From: Cerina sp048266425
Lineage (GTDB): Bacteria > Bacteroidota > Bacteroidia > Flavobacteriales > Flavobacteriaceae
Assembly: GCA_048266425.1 (NCBI GenBank)
Contig: JBLWZN010000008.1
Coordinates: 1-64,000, forward strand
Direction of reading: 5' to 3'
DNA length: 64,000 bases
The notes under the pieces were generated by a model. That model saw only the letters and a list, made by a program, of their open reading frames with translations, was not told the origin of the DNA and did not search any database. The first letter of the stretch is position 1. The number at the start of each line of letters is the position of its first letter. Of the stretch, positions 17,555 to 25,658 are shown one piece after another. Both the position numbers and the translations under genes were made by a program.

Positions 17555-18799
17555 TTAAAGCTTCAAGGTACTCACCAACTTAATGTCATTTTCCATATAC
17601 TCGTATTGGTAGAGCGTTGCATCGCCCACCATCAACAAGGTCCGATCCAATGGAATCACATCAAAAGTAACTACATTCTTAAAGTGATTCAACATCTTCA
17701 AATTCTCGACATCCGTTTTATTATACACCTTAAGGCCAGATTTCCCATCGCACACAAAAAGTTTATCCCCCTTTATCCCAAGACCATATGGACCGTCCAT
17801 TGGGTATTGGGTTTTCAATTCGGGCCGTGAAATATTTGAAATATCGACTATGAACAATCCGCTCTCGGTAGCACCGCACCAATTGCCGCCCCTCAACGTT
17901 ACGTAGGCGTAATCCCCATCTACGACCACGGGGTCACAGGCGGTCCCGTGTTGAAATTCCGACACAAAAACGGGTATCTCCGGATTGGAGATGTCATAAA
18001 TGTACATTCCCCTCATACTGCCCAAGAATAAATGTGAGCCATAATTGAAGATGGTTTCTATATCGAACCCAGCTTGTACATCTTCCAAATCTTTCGGATT
18101 GCCTAAATCGGAGATATTAAAAATATTGATGTTATGGCTATCCACCGCATACAGATAGTCGTCCACTATCTTAAATCGGGCCATAGATCCGCCCTGGCCC
18201 ACAGGGGAACCACCGGATGAATTTGCCATGGCAAAATCGCCTTCCCTAAAAAACACGTCCTCATAATCCTGGATCAATCTCCTTTCGGTCTTGCTTACCC
18301 AACCAACGACGATTTCCTTGTCGTAATCCACATCCTGCCATTCATAAATGTCTGCTTCGGTTGGCCAAAAAACATGCTCTGCCAGTACGTTTTCCAATCG
18401 GTTCAGCATTTTTATATGGGAGATATCCGAAATATCCAGAACAATTAGGTCATTTAAACTATCGGCAAACAGATGATCGCCCTTTACGGAGATATCAACA
18501 TTCCCTGGAATTTTGATGAAGGAGATTTTCTTGGGTGCTTTGGGATCTGAATTGTCTACCACGTGTATGCCCCTATATTTATCGTTGACAAAAATATAAT
18601 TCTTATAGGTGTATATCTTACCCGATTCTTCTACAGGAAGGGGAGCGATAACGTCTACGCTATTCTTGAATTCGGCTTTTGAAATCGTTATGGGGCGCGC
18701 CACCAGATATTCGGCGTATTGGCTATCATCATCCGTATCGTCACAGGAAATAAAGGATATGGGCATTGCAAAAAGAAATAAAAGAAGGTACCTTTTCAT
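17555..18799 (-). CDS. LVIVD-repeat beta-propeller lipoprotein
   Basis: This 414-aa lipoprotein has signal peptide MKRYLLLFLFAMPISFISC with lipidated Cys19, followed by Asp-rich DDTDDDS. The rest is built of about 40-residue blades with motifs such as GIHVVDNSDPKAPKKISFI, LIVLDISDISHIKML, NIFNISDLGNPKDL and GLFIVDISNISRPELK, the LVIVD-repeat signature of a beta-propeller. Such proteins are surface or periplasmic in Bacteroidota; partners are unknown. The region upstream of its start resembles that upstream of the DPP4-like peptidase, including a CCAGCCCG...CTGGCGGG element. Confidence 0.83.
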   Translation of the reverse strand: MKRYLLLFLFAMPISFISCDDTDDDSQYAEYLVARPITISKAEFKNSVDVIAPLPVEESGKIYTYKNYIFVNDKYRGIHVVDNSDPKAPKKISFIKIPGNVDISVKGDHLFADSLNDLIVLDISDISHIKMLNRLENVLAEHVFWPTEADIYEWQDVDYDKEIVVGWVSKTERRLIQDYEDVFFREGDFAMANSSGGSPVGQGGSMARFKIVDDYLYAVDSHNINIFNISDLGNPKDLEDVQAGFDIETIFNYGSHLFLGSMRGMYIYDISNPEIPVFVSEFQHGTACDPVVVDGDYAYVTLRGGNWCGATESGLFIVDISNISRPELKTQYPMDGPYGLGIKGDKLFVCDGKSGLKVYNKTDVENLKMLNHFKNVVTFDVIPLDRTLLMVGDATLYQYEYMENDIKLVSTLKL

Positions 18800-18832
18800 C
18801 TGTTGATATTTATTTGTTTTTTAATTATCAGA

Positions 18833-18859
18833 CCAGCCCGACAGATTCGTTCTGGCGGG
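18833..18859 (+). repeat. dispersed repeat CCAGCCCG-N11-CTGGCGGG (single copy)
   Basis: This 27-bp copy lies 33 bp outside the LVIVD lipoprotein start codon. It differs from the fourth tandem copy at 56821-56847 at two positions. The rest of the 286-nt gap (18800-19085) contains GTGTAATT right after it and TATGGCTCATTTCAT at about 18902-18916, both also found upstream of the DPP4-like gene. I see no other gene there. Confidence 0.8.
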
Positions 18860-19085
18860 TGTAATTCGCCAATCAACATTTCGGTTGGTTCCCAGAATTG
18901 TTATGGCTCATTTCATGACTTGAAAGTTTTGGGTTATATATTAAGGATACGAACAGGTGCAACAGGTTGCGTTTAACCACAAAAATAAAAGTTATTTATA
19001 GGGCAATTTTAAGTCCATAACTTTATTGGTTTATGTATATGCGCCGACCTGGACCCCTTAAGGCGCAATACCCACACCGGAGCGT

Positions 19086-19829
19086 CTATTCCTCCAAAGG
19101 CAAGATGGGCTCTTCAAAACCAACCCCATCCTTATAAATAAAGTACAATGGGATCTTGGAAAGCATCGCCGTGAACAGTAGACCGATTCCACATAGGATG
19201 ATGCCCAGTTCTGCAACGATTCCCATGATGATGATCAATCCAAAAATGACCAACCAATTCTTGTTTCCCAATTGAAAGCTCGCCTTTACGATTTCCATGG
19301 GGGACAACTCCGGCTGAAAGGCAAAAAAAGCTGAAATTAGGGATAGTGGCACAATAAGGTACAGCAGACCAATACCGCATAACAAGGTTCCCGCGATGGA
19401 AAGTCCCACAGCAATAAGTCCCAGAACGATCATCTTTCCAAAATAGCTACCCTTAAAGTAAAAGAAATATTCGTCGGCACCAGTTTCCCCCCTATCCTTT
19501 TGTTTACAAATTCGAAGAAAAGCCGATGTAAACGCGATGGCTGCGACCATTGCAGCCATGATAACAATAGGCAGGAAAATGGCCATCCATATCATAACCG
19601 GAGCGTTCATTTCCCCATATCGCAACATATCCGGGTCGGAAACACCCATAAACACCATGGGTATGTATAGCAAAAGATAAAATGGCAAAATGCAGGCAAA
19701 AGTTAGGATCAGCGTTATAAACCCCTGTAACCATACCTTTTTGAAAAGATCAAAAGATCGGCTCATAATATCCCCAAAACCCAAAGGTTTTCCCTCTTTG
19801 ATTATTTTACCCAATACATCGGCATCCAT
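19086..19829 (-). CDS. polytopic membrane protein of unknown function
   Basis: This 247-aa protein begins with a short cytosolic segment (MDADVLGKIIKEGKPLGFGD), then has about six hydrophobic helices (roughly 30-60, 75-100, 125-150, 155-175, 190-220, 222-240). Motifs such as RSFDLFKKVWLQGF and LSPMEIVKASFQLGNKNWLV recall the loosely defined family of small bacterial integral membrane proteins related to the glycerophosphodiester phosphodiesterase membrane domain. That likeness is weak. It is divergent from miaB. The 3' neighbour is the LVIVD lipoprotein, too far away for a tight operon. No function assigned. Confidence 0.7.
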   Translation of the reverse strand: MDADVLGKIIKEGKPLGFGDIMSRSFDLFKKVWLQGFITLILTFACILPFYLLLYIPMVFMGVSDPDMLRYGEMNAPVMIWMAIFLPIVIMAAMVAAIAFTSAFLRICKQKDRGETGADEYFFYFKGSYFGKMIVLGLIAVGLSIAGTLLCGIGLLYLIVPLSLISAFFAFQPELSPMEIVKASFQLGNKNWLVIFGLIIIMGIVAELGIILCGIGLLFTAMLSKIPLYFIYKDGVGFEEPILPLEE

Positions 19830-19892
19830 GGTTGATCAATTAAAAGTTATACTGTGGAAATGTATAAAGAATTATTAAAAACTCCTGTCAAA

Positions 19893-19924
19893 TTGTCACT
19901 TATTTGTATTAAATATTATCTTTG
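19893..19924 (+). promoter_or_regulatory. Bacteroidota promoter for miaB
   Basis: TTG (19893-19895), 21 nt, then TATCTTTG (19917-19924), a full consensus match. It leaves a leader of about 65 nt before the miaB ATG at 19995. Confidence 0.75.
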
Positions 19925-19994
19925 CAGCCCTGAACCCGCTTAAGCTTTTTAAACGGGTTCCGTATTTGGAAGGAAAACCAAATAATTTAAAAGC

Positions 19995-21440
19995 ATGGAA
20001 AAGGTTATAGACGAATCGGTTCAAGGAAATACATTGTCCCTTACAAAAAGTAAGGACAACTCCCGTAAATTATATATTGAAAGTTACGGGTGTCAAATGA
20101 ATTTTTCCGATAGCGAGATTGTTGCCTCCATTTTGGCCAAAGAAGGGTTCAACACCACCCAGGAATTGGAAGAAGCCGATTTGGTCCTGATAAATACTTG
20201 CTCCATTCGGGAAAAAGCCGAGCTTACCGTTCGCAAACGCCTTGAAAAATTTAATGCCGTTAAGAAAACGCGTCCCCATTTAAAAGTCGGGGTTCTTGGA
20301 TGCATGGCAGAAAGGCTAAAAAGCCAACTGCTGGAAGAGGAAAAAATAGTGGATATGGTCGTAGGGCCGGATGCCTATAAAGACTTGCCCAACTTGGTAC
20401 AGGAAATCGATGAAGGCCGAAATGCCGTGAACGTAATCCTCTCCAAAGATGAAACCTATGGCGATATTTCCCCCGTCCGTTTAAATTCCAACGGGGTTAC
20501 CGCCTTCGTCTCAATCACCCGCGGGTGTGACAATATGTGTACTTTCTGCGTGGTACCCTTTACCCGCGGCAGGGAACGCAGCCGGGACCCCCAATCTATC
20601 ATAGAGGAGGTCAACGACCTGTGGGAAAAAGGATTTAAGGAGGTTACCTTGCTCGGGCAGAATGTGGATAGTTACCTGTGGTACGGCGGCGGGTTGAAAA
20701 AAGATTATGATCAAGCCTCAGAAATGCAACAGGCTACCTCCATCAATTTTGCAAAATTATTGGAACTCGTGGCCCTGGCCCGACCCAAAATGCGTATCCG
20801 TTTTTCCACTTCGAACCCACAGGACCTTACTTTGGACGTAATCGAGACCATGGCCAGATACAACAATATCTGCAATTATATCCATCTTCCAGTTCAGAGC
20901 GGCAGTAACCGAATCCTTAAGGCCATGAACCGCTTGCACACCCGGGAGGAATATTTTGAACTAATTGACAATATCCGAAGAATAATTCCCGAATGTGCGA
21001 TTTCCCAGGATATGATAGCCGGCTTTCCTGGTGAGACCGAAGAAGATCATCGGGACACGTTGACCTTGATGGATTATGTAAAATACGATTTCGGATTTAT
21101 GTTTGCCTATTCCGAGCGTCCTGGAACCCTGGCCGCTAGAAAATTGGCAGATGATGTGCCCGAGGAAGTTAAAAAACGAAGGCTGACCGAAATTATCGAC
21201 CTACAACGCAAGCATGGTCATTTCCGGACACAGCAACATTTAGGAAAAGTCGCGGAAGTCCTAATAGAGGGTACCTCCAAAAAATCGGAAGATCATTGGA
21301 TGGGACGCAATTCCCAGAATACCGTAGTGGTCTTCCCTAAGGAGAATTACCAAGTCGGCGAATTTGTGTTGGTCAAAATAGAGGATTGTACCTCGGCCAC
21401 TTTGTTAGGAACAGCATTAGGATATTCAGACAACAATTAA
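19995..21440 (+). CDS. miaB: tRNA-2-methylthio-N6-dimethylallyladenosine synthase MiaB
   Basis: This 481-aa radical-SAM methylthiotransferase has the N-terminal MTTase domain with cluster-binding Cys33 (YGCQMN), Cys69 (NTCS) and Cys103 (LGCMAE). The radical-SAM motif CDNMCTFC (C178, C182, C185) follows, and a C-terminal TRAM domain runs from about 405 onward. It adds a methylthio group to i6A37 of tRNAs that read UNN codons. It has its own promoter and heads the plus-strand series that runs through lptE; the sigma-54 regulator starts 73 nt later, after a heptamer inverted repeat. Confidence 0.97.
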   Translation: MEKVIDESVQGNTLSLTKSKDNSRKLYIESYGCQMNFSDSEIVASILAKEGFNTTQELEEADLVLINTCSIREKAELTVRKRLEKFNAVKKTRPHLKVGVLGCMAERLKSQLLEEEKIVDMVVGPDAYKDLPNLVQEIDEGRNAVNVILSKDETYGDISPVRLNSNGVTAFVSITRGCDNMCTFCVVPFTRGRERSRDPQSIIEEVNDLWEKGFKEVTLLGQNVDSYLWYGGGLKKDYDQASEMQQATSINFAKLLELVALARPKMRIRFSTSNPQDLTLDVIETMARYNNICNYIHLPVQSGSNRILKAMNRLHTREEYFELIDNIRRIIPECAISQDMIAGFPGETEEDHRDTLTLMDYVKYDFGFMFAYSERPGTLAARKLADDVPEEVKKRRLTEIIDLQRKHGHFRTQQHLGKVAEVLIEGTSKKSEDHWMGRNSQNTVVVFPKENYQVGEFVLVKIEDCTSATLLGTALGYSDNN

Positions 21441-21447
21441 AAAGACA

Positions 21448-21503
21448 ACAGGACCAAGGGACAAGATTCAAGACGAGTCTTGGTTCTTGATTCTTGGTCC
21501 TTG
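21448..21503. repeat. imperfect 27-bp inverted repeat made of 7-bp words
   Basis: The left arm (21448-21474) has CAAG-type words at 7-bp steps. The right arm (21477-21503) has CTTG at 7-bp steps. The arms are near reverse complements around a 2-nt centre, with about 22 of 27 positions pairing. It fills the miaB to sigma-54-regulator gap and could act as a hairpin between the two genes. Confidence 0.75.
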
Positions 21504-21513
21504 AATCCAATAA

Positions 21514-22785
21514 ATGGAGAGCATTCAATCTATAAAACAACGATTCGAGATCATCGGCAACGATGTAAAGCTCAACCGTGCCATAGAAAAGGCCATGCAG
21601 GTAGCCCCAACGGACATTTCGGTCCTGGTAACGGGTGAAAGCGGCGTCGGCAAGGAAGCTATTCCGAAAATAATCCATTCCCTTTCCCATAGAAAGCACG
21701 CCAAATACATTGCCGTGAACTGTGGGGCCATCCCTGAAGGCACCATTGACAGTGAGCTCTTTGGCCATGAAAAAGGAGCGTTTACCGGAGCTACGGCCAC
21801 ACGGAGCGGCTATTTTGAAGTGGCAGATGGTGGCACTATTTTCCTGGACGAGGTAGGGGAACTGCCCCTTACCACCCAGGTGCGCCTCCTAAGAGTATTG
21901 GAGAACGGGGAATTTCTTAAGGTGGGTTCGTCCCAAGTACAAAAGACAAACGTCAGGATCGTGGCTGCCACCAACATGAACATGTTGGAAGGGATAAAAA
22001 AAGGAACGTTTCGGGAAGATCTGTACTACCGTTTAAGTACCGTTGAAATCCACATTCCACCCTTACGCGACCGAAAGGATGACATACATTTGCTTTTTCG
22101 CAAGTTTGCATCAGACTTTGGGCAGAAGTATAAAATGCCAACCATAAAATTAGAGGACAATGCCGTACAGCTCATCGTAAAATATCGTTGGCCGGGCAAC
22201 ATAAGACAGTTACGCAACATAGCGGAACAGATATCGGTGCTGGAGGAAGGGAGAAATATTTCGGCCTTAACATTGAACAGCTATCTACCCCATGCCAATG
22301 ATTCAAATTTACCGGCTATTGTTGAGCAAAAAAAGAAGGAGGGGGATTTTAGCAACGAAAGGGAAATTCTTTACAAGGTCCTTTTTGATATGAAGGGCGA
22401 CCTGAACGATTTGAAAAAACTGACTCTGGAACTCCTAAAAAACAACGATTCGGAAAAGGTACAGGAGGAAAACGAAAACCTTATCCGAAAAATATATGGG
22501 TCCAAACGGGATAGAACGACAGATATAGAAGAGGAAGATGCCATGGAGGTCCTTCAACTTCCCGAGCCCCCAATTGAACAACCTGTCAAAATATCGCACC
22601 CAGAGGACAAATATCACTTTGCCGAAGAAATAGAAGAGGAAGAAACCCTATCCCTACAGGACAAGGAAATAGAATTGATAAAAAAATCCTTGGAACGGAA
22701 CCGGGGCAAAAGAAAAGCGGCTGCGGCGGAGCTCGGCATATCCGAAAGGACGCTGTACCGAAAGATAAAGCAGTACGATCTTTAG
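21514..22785 (+). CDS. sigma-54-dependent transcriptional activator without receiver domain
   Basis: This 423-aa protein begins almost directly with the AAA+ domain: Walker A GESGVGKE (41-48), the sigma-54 contact loop GAFTGA (88-93), Walker B GGTIFLDEVGE (106-116) and the arginine-bearing LRDRKDDI. A charged, probably disordered region follows (about 265-385), then a Fis-type helix-turn-helix (about 388-423; KRKAAAAELGISERTLYRKI). There is no N-terminal receiver, GAF or PAS domain, so activity must be set by other means, perhaps the long linker. In Flavobacteriaceae this gene typically sits between miaB and lptE. A candidate sigma-54 promoter lies in this window before groES. Confidence 0.93.
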   Translation: MESIQSIKQRFEIIGNDVKLNRAIEKAMQVAPTDISVLVTGESGVGKEAIPKIIHSLSHRKHAKYIAVNCGAIPEGTIDSELFGHEKGAFTGATATRSGYFEVADGGTIFLDEVGELPLTTQVRLLRVLENGEFLKVGSSQVQKTNVRIVAATNMNMLEGIKKGTFREDLYYRLSTVEIHIPPLRDRKDDIHLLFRKFASDFGQKYKMPTIKLEDNAVQLIVKYRWPGNIRQLRNIAEQISVLEEGRNISALTLNSYLPHANDSNLPAIVEQKKKEGDFSNEREILYKVLFDMKGDLNDLKKLTLELLKNNDSEKVQEENENLIRKIYGSKRDRTTDIEEEDAMEVLQLPEPPIEQPVKISHPEDKYHFAEEIEEEETLSLQDKEIELIKKSLERNRGKRKAAAAELGISERTLYRKIKQYDL

Positions 22786-22884
22786 CGTTGATGGTTGGCG
22801 GATCCAAGGATTCTAGTTTCTTGTTTCTTGTTTCTTGTTTCAAAATTAAAAAATCATAACTCTGAACTCATAACTTAATAACCA
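22785..22884 (+). repeat. heptamer repeat spacer (TTCTTGT x3) before lptE
   Basis: GTTGATGGTTGG follows the regulator's stop codon at once. Then TTCTAGT and TTCTTGT x3 run in strict 7-bp register (22811-22838). An AT-rich stretch with AACTCATAAC words leads to the lptE GTG. Confidence 0.8.
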
Positions 22885-23403
22885 GTGGGCAAGATTAAAC
22901 TTATAGTTGTATTATTGATAGCTTCGGCAAGTACCACAGGCTGTGGAGTCTATAACTTTACCGGGGGTGATGTGGGGACCGCGAAGACCTTTCAGGTAAA
23001 CTATTTTCAGAATTACGCTACCCAAAGCCCAGGATCTACCATTGAGCCGGGATTGGACCGCGACTTTACCCTTGCCCTCCAAGATCTGATACAGAACCAG
23101 ACCAGTTTAAGTCTGGTCCCCTCTAACGGGGACCTGCTCTATGAAGGGGAAATCGTTGAGTACCGGATATCCCCGATGACCGCGACCGCCAACCAGACAG
23201 CGGCTCAAAACCGACTTACAATGAGCGTAAACGTACGTTTCTATAACAAGACCAAGGAAGATGTGGATTTTGAACAACGGTTTTCCTTCTTTTACGACTA
23301 TCCCGCCACTGCCCTTTTACAAAGTGTAAAGGACCAGGCGCACCAAGCAATTTTTGAACGGATCACCCAGGATATTTTCAATAAATCCTTAGCGGATTGG
23401 TGA
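22885..23403 (+). CDS. lptE: LPS-assembly lipoprotein LptE
   Basis: This 172-aa lipoprotein starts with GTG. The signal peptide (GKIKLIVVLLIASASTTGC) has lipidated Cys20, followed by GVYNFTGGDVGTAKTFQVNY, the typical opening of Bacteroidota LptE. LptE plugs the LptD barrel that inserts LPS into the outer membrane; lptC and lpxB, also in this window, serve the same path. The stop TGA is the first triplet of a TGATGGTTGATGG repeat, so the repeat supplies the end of the gene. The next gene starts about 290 nt later. Confidence 0.92.
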   Translation: MGKIKLIVVLLIASASTTGCGVYNFTGGDVGTAKTFQVNYFQNYATQSPGSTIEPGLDRDFTLALQDLIQNQTSLSLVPSNGDLLYEGEIVEYRISPMTATANQTAAQNRLTMSVNVRFYNKTKEDVDFEQRFSFFYDYPATALLQSVKDQAHQAIFERITQDIFNKSLADW

Positions 23404-23650
23404 TGGTTGATGGGAAGGATTCAAAGTTTAAGGTTTAAGGTTCAAGGTTAAGGGAAAATATAAAATTGGAATTACGAAACTAGATAGAAGTTAGCAGTTC
23501 CCAGTTGCAGTTGGCAGATTTCGTTCCTGGTTGTTAGTTGATGGTTGAAAAAAAAAACGCTAAACTCATAAACAAATAAACCCATAAACTTATAAACGCT
23601 TTTTGTCTATTTTCTTTGTTCTATTCCCTCTTGTCTTAATTATGAATACT
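23401..23650 (+). repeat. mosaic heptamer/octamer module downstream of lptE
   Basis: The lptE stop lies in TGATGGTTGATGG. Next come AAGGTTT-type heptamers (23423-23451), GTT words at 7-bp steps (23491-23515), another GTTGATGGTTGA (about 23536-23547), TAAACnnn octamers x5 (about 23562-23600), and TCT every 7 bp (about 23616-23632). The order matches 14602-14779. It fills nearly all of the 292-nt gap. Confidence 0.85.
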
Positions 23651-23695
23651 TTTTTCTATTTTTATCCTGTTTAAATCATGCAATAGTCCAGATCG

Positions 23696-24625
23696 ATGAA
23701 CGTACCGGAATTTACCCAACTCCTACAACACCCCAACAAGGCGGTCTCCCCAGTACAGACCAACCAGTTGGAGGATATTCTGTTGGAATACCCGTACTTT
23801 CAGGCTGCACGGGCAATCCACCTAAAAGGGCTCAAAAACCTTAACAGTTTTAAATACAATTCGGCCTTAAAAATAACCGCTGCCTATATTGCCGATAGGG
23901 ATATTCTCTTTGATTTTATCACTTCCAAGGAATTCTTGCAAAACCAGATTGCCGACACTATTTCGGGTAAATCGCACGCCTTAAGCGAAACCGAAATCAT
24001 TTCGGAGGAAGTCTTGCCCACGAGCAAAATCAACACTTTCCTTGACGAAAGCTCGGAAGACGAGCCACTGCCAAGAAACACCAAGGATGCAGACCACATC
24101 CTGGATCCCACTCTTTTTGAATCCAAGGACCCAGAAGTGGACAAGTCCATCGCTGCTAAAAAAAAAGCCCAAGAGGCACTTGAGTTAGGCAAACCCCTTG
24201 CATTTACTAAAAAAGAAAAATATTCCTTTGCGGAATGGCTACAGCTTGCCTCGGTCAAAACAGTACATAGAAATCCCGAAAATACCAGTTTCGACAAAAC
24301 CCAAGATAGGCCGAAAATCGATATAAAGGGTAGTAAAACAACCTCCAAAAGGGAAAAATTCGAGTTGATCGACAGGTTTATAGAAACCAACCCGAAAATT
24401 ATTCCCCAAGACAAGACAACTGTAAAGGTAGATATCAAAGATTCCTTAAAAATGAACAAGGACGAATTGATGACCGAGACCTTGGCGAAGGTATATTTGG
24501 AACAAAAAAAATATAAAAAAGCCATCCAAGCCTATAGAATTTTAAGTTTGAAATATCCGGAAAAAAGTGGTTTCTTTGCAGACCGAATTAAAGCAGTGGA
24601 AAAATTAAAGGAAAATAACGCCTAA
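23696..24625 (+). CDS. TPR-like cytosolic protein, function unknown
   Basis: This 309-aa protein has no signal peptide. The N-terminal helical region contains LLEYPYFQAARAIHLKGLKN (about 29-48) and looks like a conserved lineage-specific domain. The middle (100-250) is low in complexity and rich in Lys, Glu and Ser. The C-terminus (about 262-309; ETLAKVYLEQKKYKKAIQAY and following) forms one or two TPR-like helix pairs. It lies between lptE and secG on the same strand, an arrangement I associate with Flavobacteriaceae; this suggests an envelope or secretion link but does not prove one. I cannot name the family. Confidence 0.75.
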   Translation: MNVPEFTQLLQHPNKAVSPVQTNQLEDILLEYPYFQAARAIHLKGLKNLNSFKYNSALKITAAYIADRDILFDFITSKEFLQNQIADTISGKSHALSETEIISEEVLPTSKINTFLDESSEDEPLPRNTKDADHILDPTLFESKDPEVDKSIAAKKKAQEALELGKPLAFTKKEKYSFAEWLQLASVKTVHRNPENTSFDKTQDRPKIDIKGSKTTSKREKFELIDRFIETNPKIIPQDKTTVKVDIKDSLKMNKDELMTETLAKVYLEQKKYKKAIQAYRILSLKYPEKSGFFADRIKAVEKLKENNA

Positions 24626-24752
24626 AATCCAGAATTTTGAACCGATAAATACCATGAAGGTTCACCCCATTCAACCGGCAGTATTTCCCTTATATCCATT
24701 TAATCAGATCCATTGCTAACAATTAACTTTTAACGATTAACCTTTAATTAAA

Positions 24753-25112
24753 ATGAGTACATTTTCAATATTCCTGGTCTTGATCATCATCGTTTGCCTT
24801 TTGTTGATGTTAGTGATCATGGTACAGAACCCTAAAGGCGGCGGATTATCTTCTTCTTTTGGTGGTGGTGGCACCCAAATTGTAGGAGGGGTAAAGAAGA
24901 CAGGCGACTTTCTAGATAAGAGTACTTGGACCTTGGCTACCTTGTTGATCGTTCTTATCTTGGTTTCCAATGTGGCCTTGAAAGGAAATTTCACCCAAAG
25001 TGATTCAAAATTGCTCCAGGACGGGACTACACCTACAAGTGCACCTGCAACCATACCAGAGGCTCCAGCACCGGCCGCCAATGAGACCGGTCCATTGGAT
25101 ACGATCAAATAG
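24753..25112 (+). CDS. secG: preprotein translocase subunit SecG
   Basis: This 119-aa protein has two membrane helices (about 2-22 and 55-75). Between them is the SecG signature: VMVQNPKGGGLSSSFGGGG (about 22-40). The C-terminal tail, rich in Pro, Ala and Thr (TSAPATIPEAPAPAANETGP), is longer than in E. coli, as is common in Bacteroidota. SecG assists SecYE during SecA-driven export. An intrinsic terminator follows 23 nt after the stop, so the gene ends a transcript separate from groESL. Confidence 0.95.
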   Translation: MSTFSIFLVLIIIVCLLLMLVIMVQNPKGGGLSSSFGGGGTQIVGGVKKTGDFLDKSTWTLATLLIVLILVSNVALKGNFTQSDSKLLQDGTTPTSAPATIPEAPAPAANETGPLDTIK

Positions 25113-25135
25113 ATTTTAAAAATCATACTCTTGCT

Positions 25136-25170
25136 AAATGCCAGCCAAAATGACAAGCTGGCATTTTTCG
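25136..25170 (+). terminator. intrinsic terminator of secG
   Basis: AAATGCCAGC, an 11-nt loop, GCTGGCATTT, then further T. The 10-bp stem is perfect. Confidence 0.9.
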
Positions 25171-25230
25171 TTTAGGGGTATTGCGGAAAAAGGAATTATC
25201 CTAAATGCCCTTATGTCAGTTTTTCGTCAA

Positions 25231-25246
25231 TGGCATAGTTTCTGCC
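25231..25246 (+). promoter_or_regulatory. candidate sigma-54 (-24/-12) promoter for groES-groEL
   Basis: TGGCATAGTTTCTGCC has the sigma-54 layout, GG (25232-25233), exactly 10 nt, GC (25244-25245), with TGGCA matching the -24 box. The -12 box is CTGCC, not the ideal TTGCW. No TAnnTTTG box is present nearby. The predicted start near 25257 would give a leader of about 35 nt. A sigma-54 activator gene lies about 2.5 kb upstream. Inference only. Confidence 0.45.
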
Positions 25247-25291
25247 ACGTAGAAACCAGAATTTTAAATTTTAAACCTAAAAATTACGAAT

Positions 25292-25570
25292 ATGGCTAAA
25301 GTCAACATTAAACCATTAGCGGATAGGGTTCTTATAGAGCCCATGGCAGCAGAAACCAAGACTGCCTCCGGTATCATTATTCCTGAAACTGCAAAAGAAA
25401 AACCCCAAAAAGGCAAGGTAGTTGCCGTTGGGCCCGGGACCAAAGATGACAAGATTACCGTAAAAGTCGGTGATACCGTCCTTTATGGCAAATACGCCGG
25501 TACTGAACTAAAATTGGAGGGAACGGAATATTTAATGATGCGCGAAAGCGATATATTGGCGATTATCTAA
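25292..25570 (+). CDS. groES: co-chaperonin GroES
   Basis: This 92-aa protein has the GroES fold: NIKPLADRVLIEPMAAE at the start, the mobile loop ETKTASGIIIPETAKEKPQ that docks onto GroEL (about 20-38), and YGKYAGTELKLEGTEYLMMR near the end. It caps the GroEL cavity during ATP-driven folding. It is the first gene of groESL, with a 108-nt spacer to groEL that contains two perfect hairpins. No CIRCE-type inverted repeat is visible upstream; the only promoter-like sequence is the sigma-54-like element. Confidence 0.97.
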   Translation: MAKVNIKPLADRVLIEPMAAETKTASGIIIPETAKEKPQKGKVVAVGPGTKDDKITVKVGDTVLYGKYAGTELKLEGTEYLMMRESDILAII

Positions 25571-25587
25571 TCGTATCTTTTCAATAA

Positions 25588-25605
25588 TTCCCGTGGAAAC
25601 GGGAA
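25588..25605 (+). repeat. perfect hairpin in the groES-groEL spacer
   Basis: TTCCCGT, GGAA loop, ACGGGAA, 18 nt after the groES stop. It is followed by A-rich rather than T-rich DNA, so it is not a classic terminator; a processing or stabilising hairpin is possible. Confidence 0.65.
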
Positions 25606-25638
25606 ACTAAAAAAAAAACTAAAAAATAATTAATTGGG

Positions 25639-25658
25639 ATTCCCGCCTCCGCGGGAAT
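25639..25658 (+). repeat. second perfect hairpin in the groES-groEL spacer (REP-like)
   Basis: ATTCCCGC, CTCC loop, GCGGGAAT, ending 20 nt before the groEL ATG. It shares the TTCCCG/CGGGAA core of the first hairpin and resembles short REP-like palindromes dispersed in bacterial genomes. Confidence 0.65.

Noticed and set aside
23884..24525. 213-codon minus-strand frame opposite the TPR-like gene
   Set aside because: It is a shadow of the 23696-24625 gene; its hydrophobic, Ser-rich translation mirrors Lys/Glu codons on the other strand.
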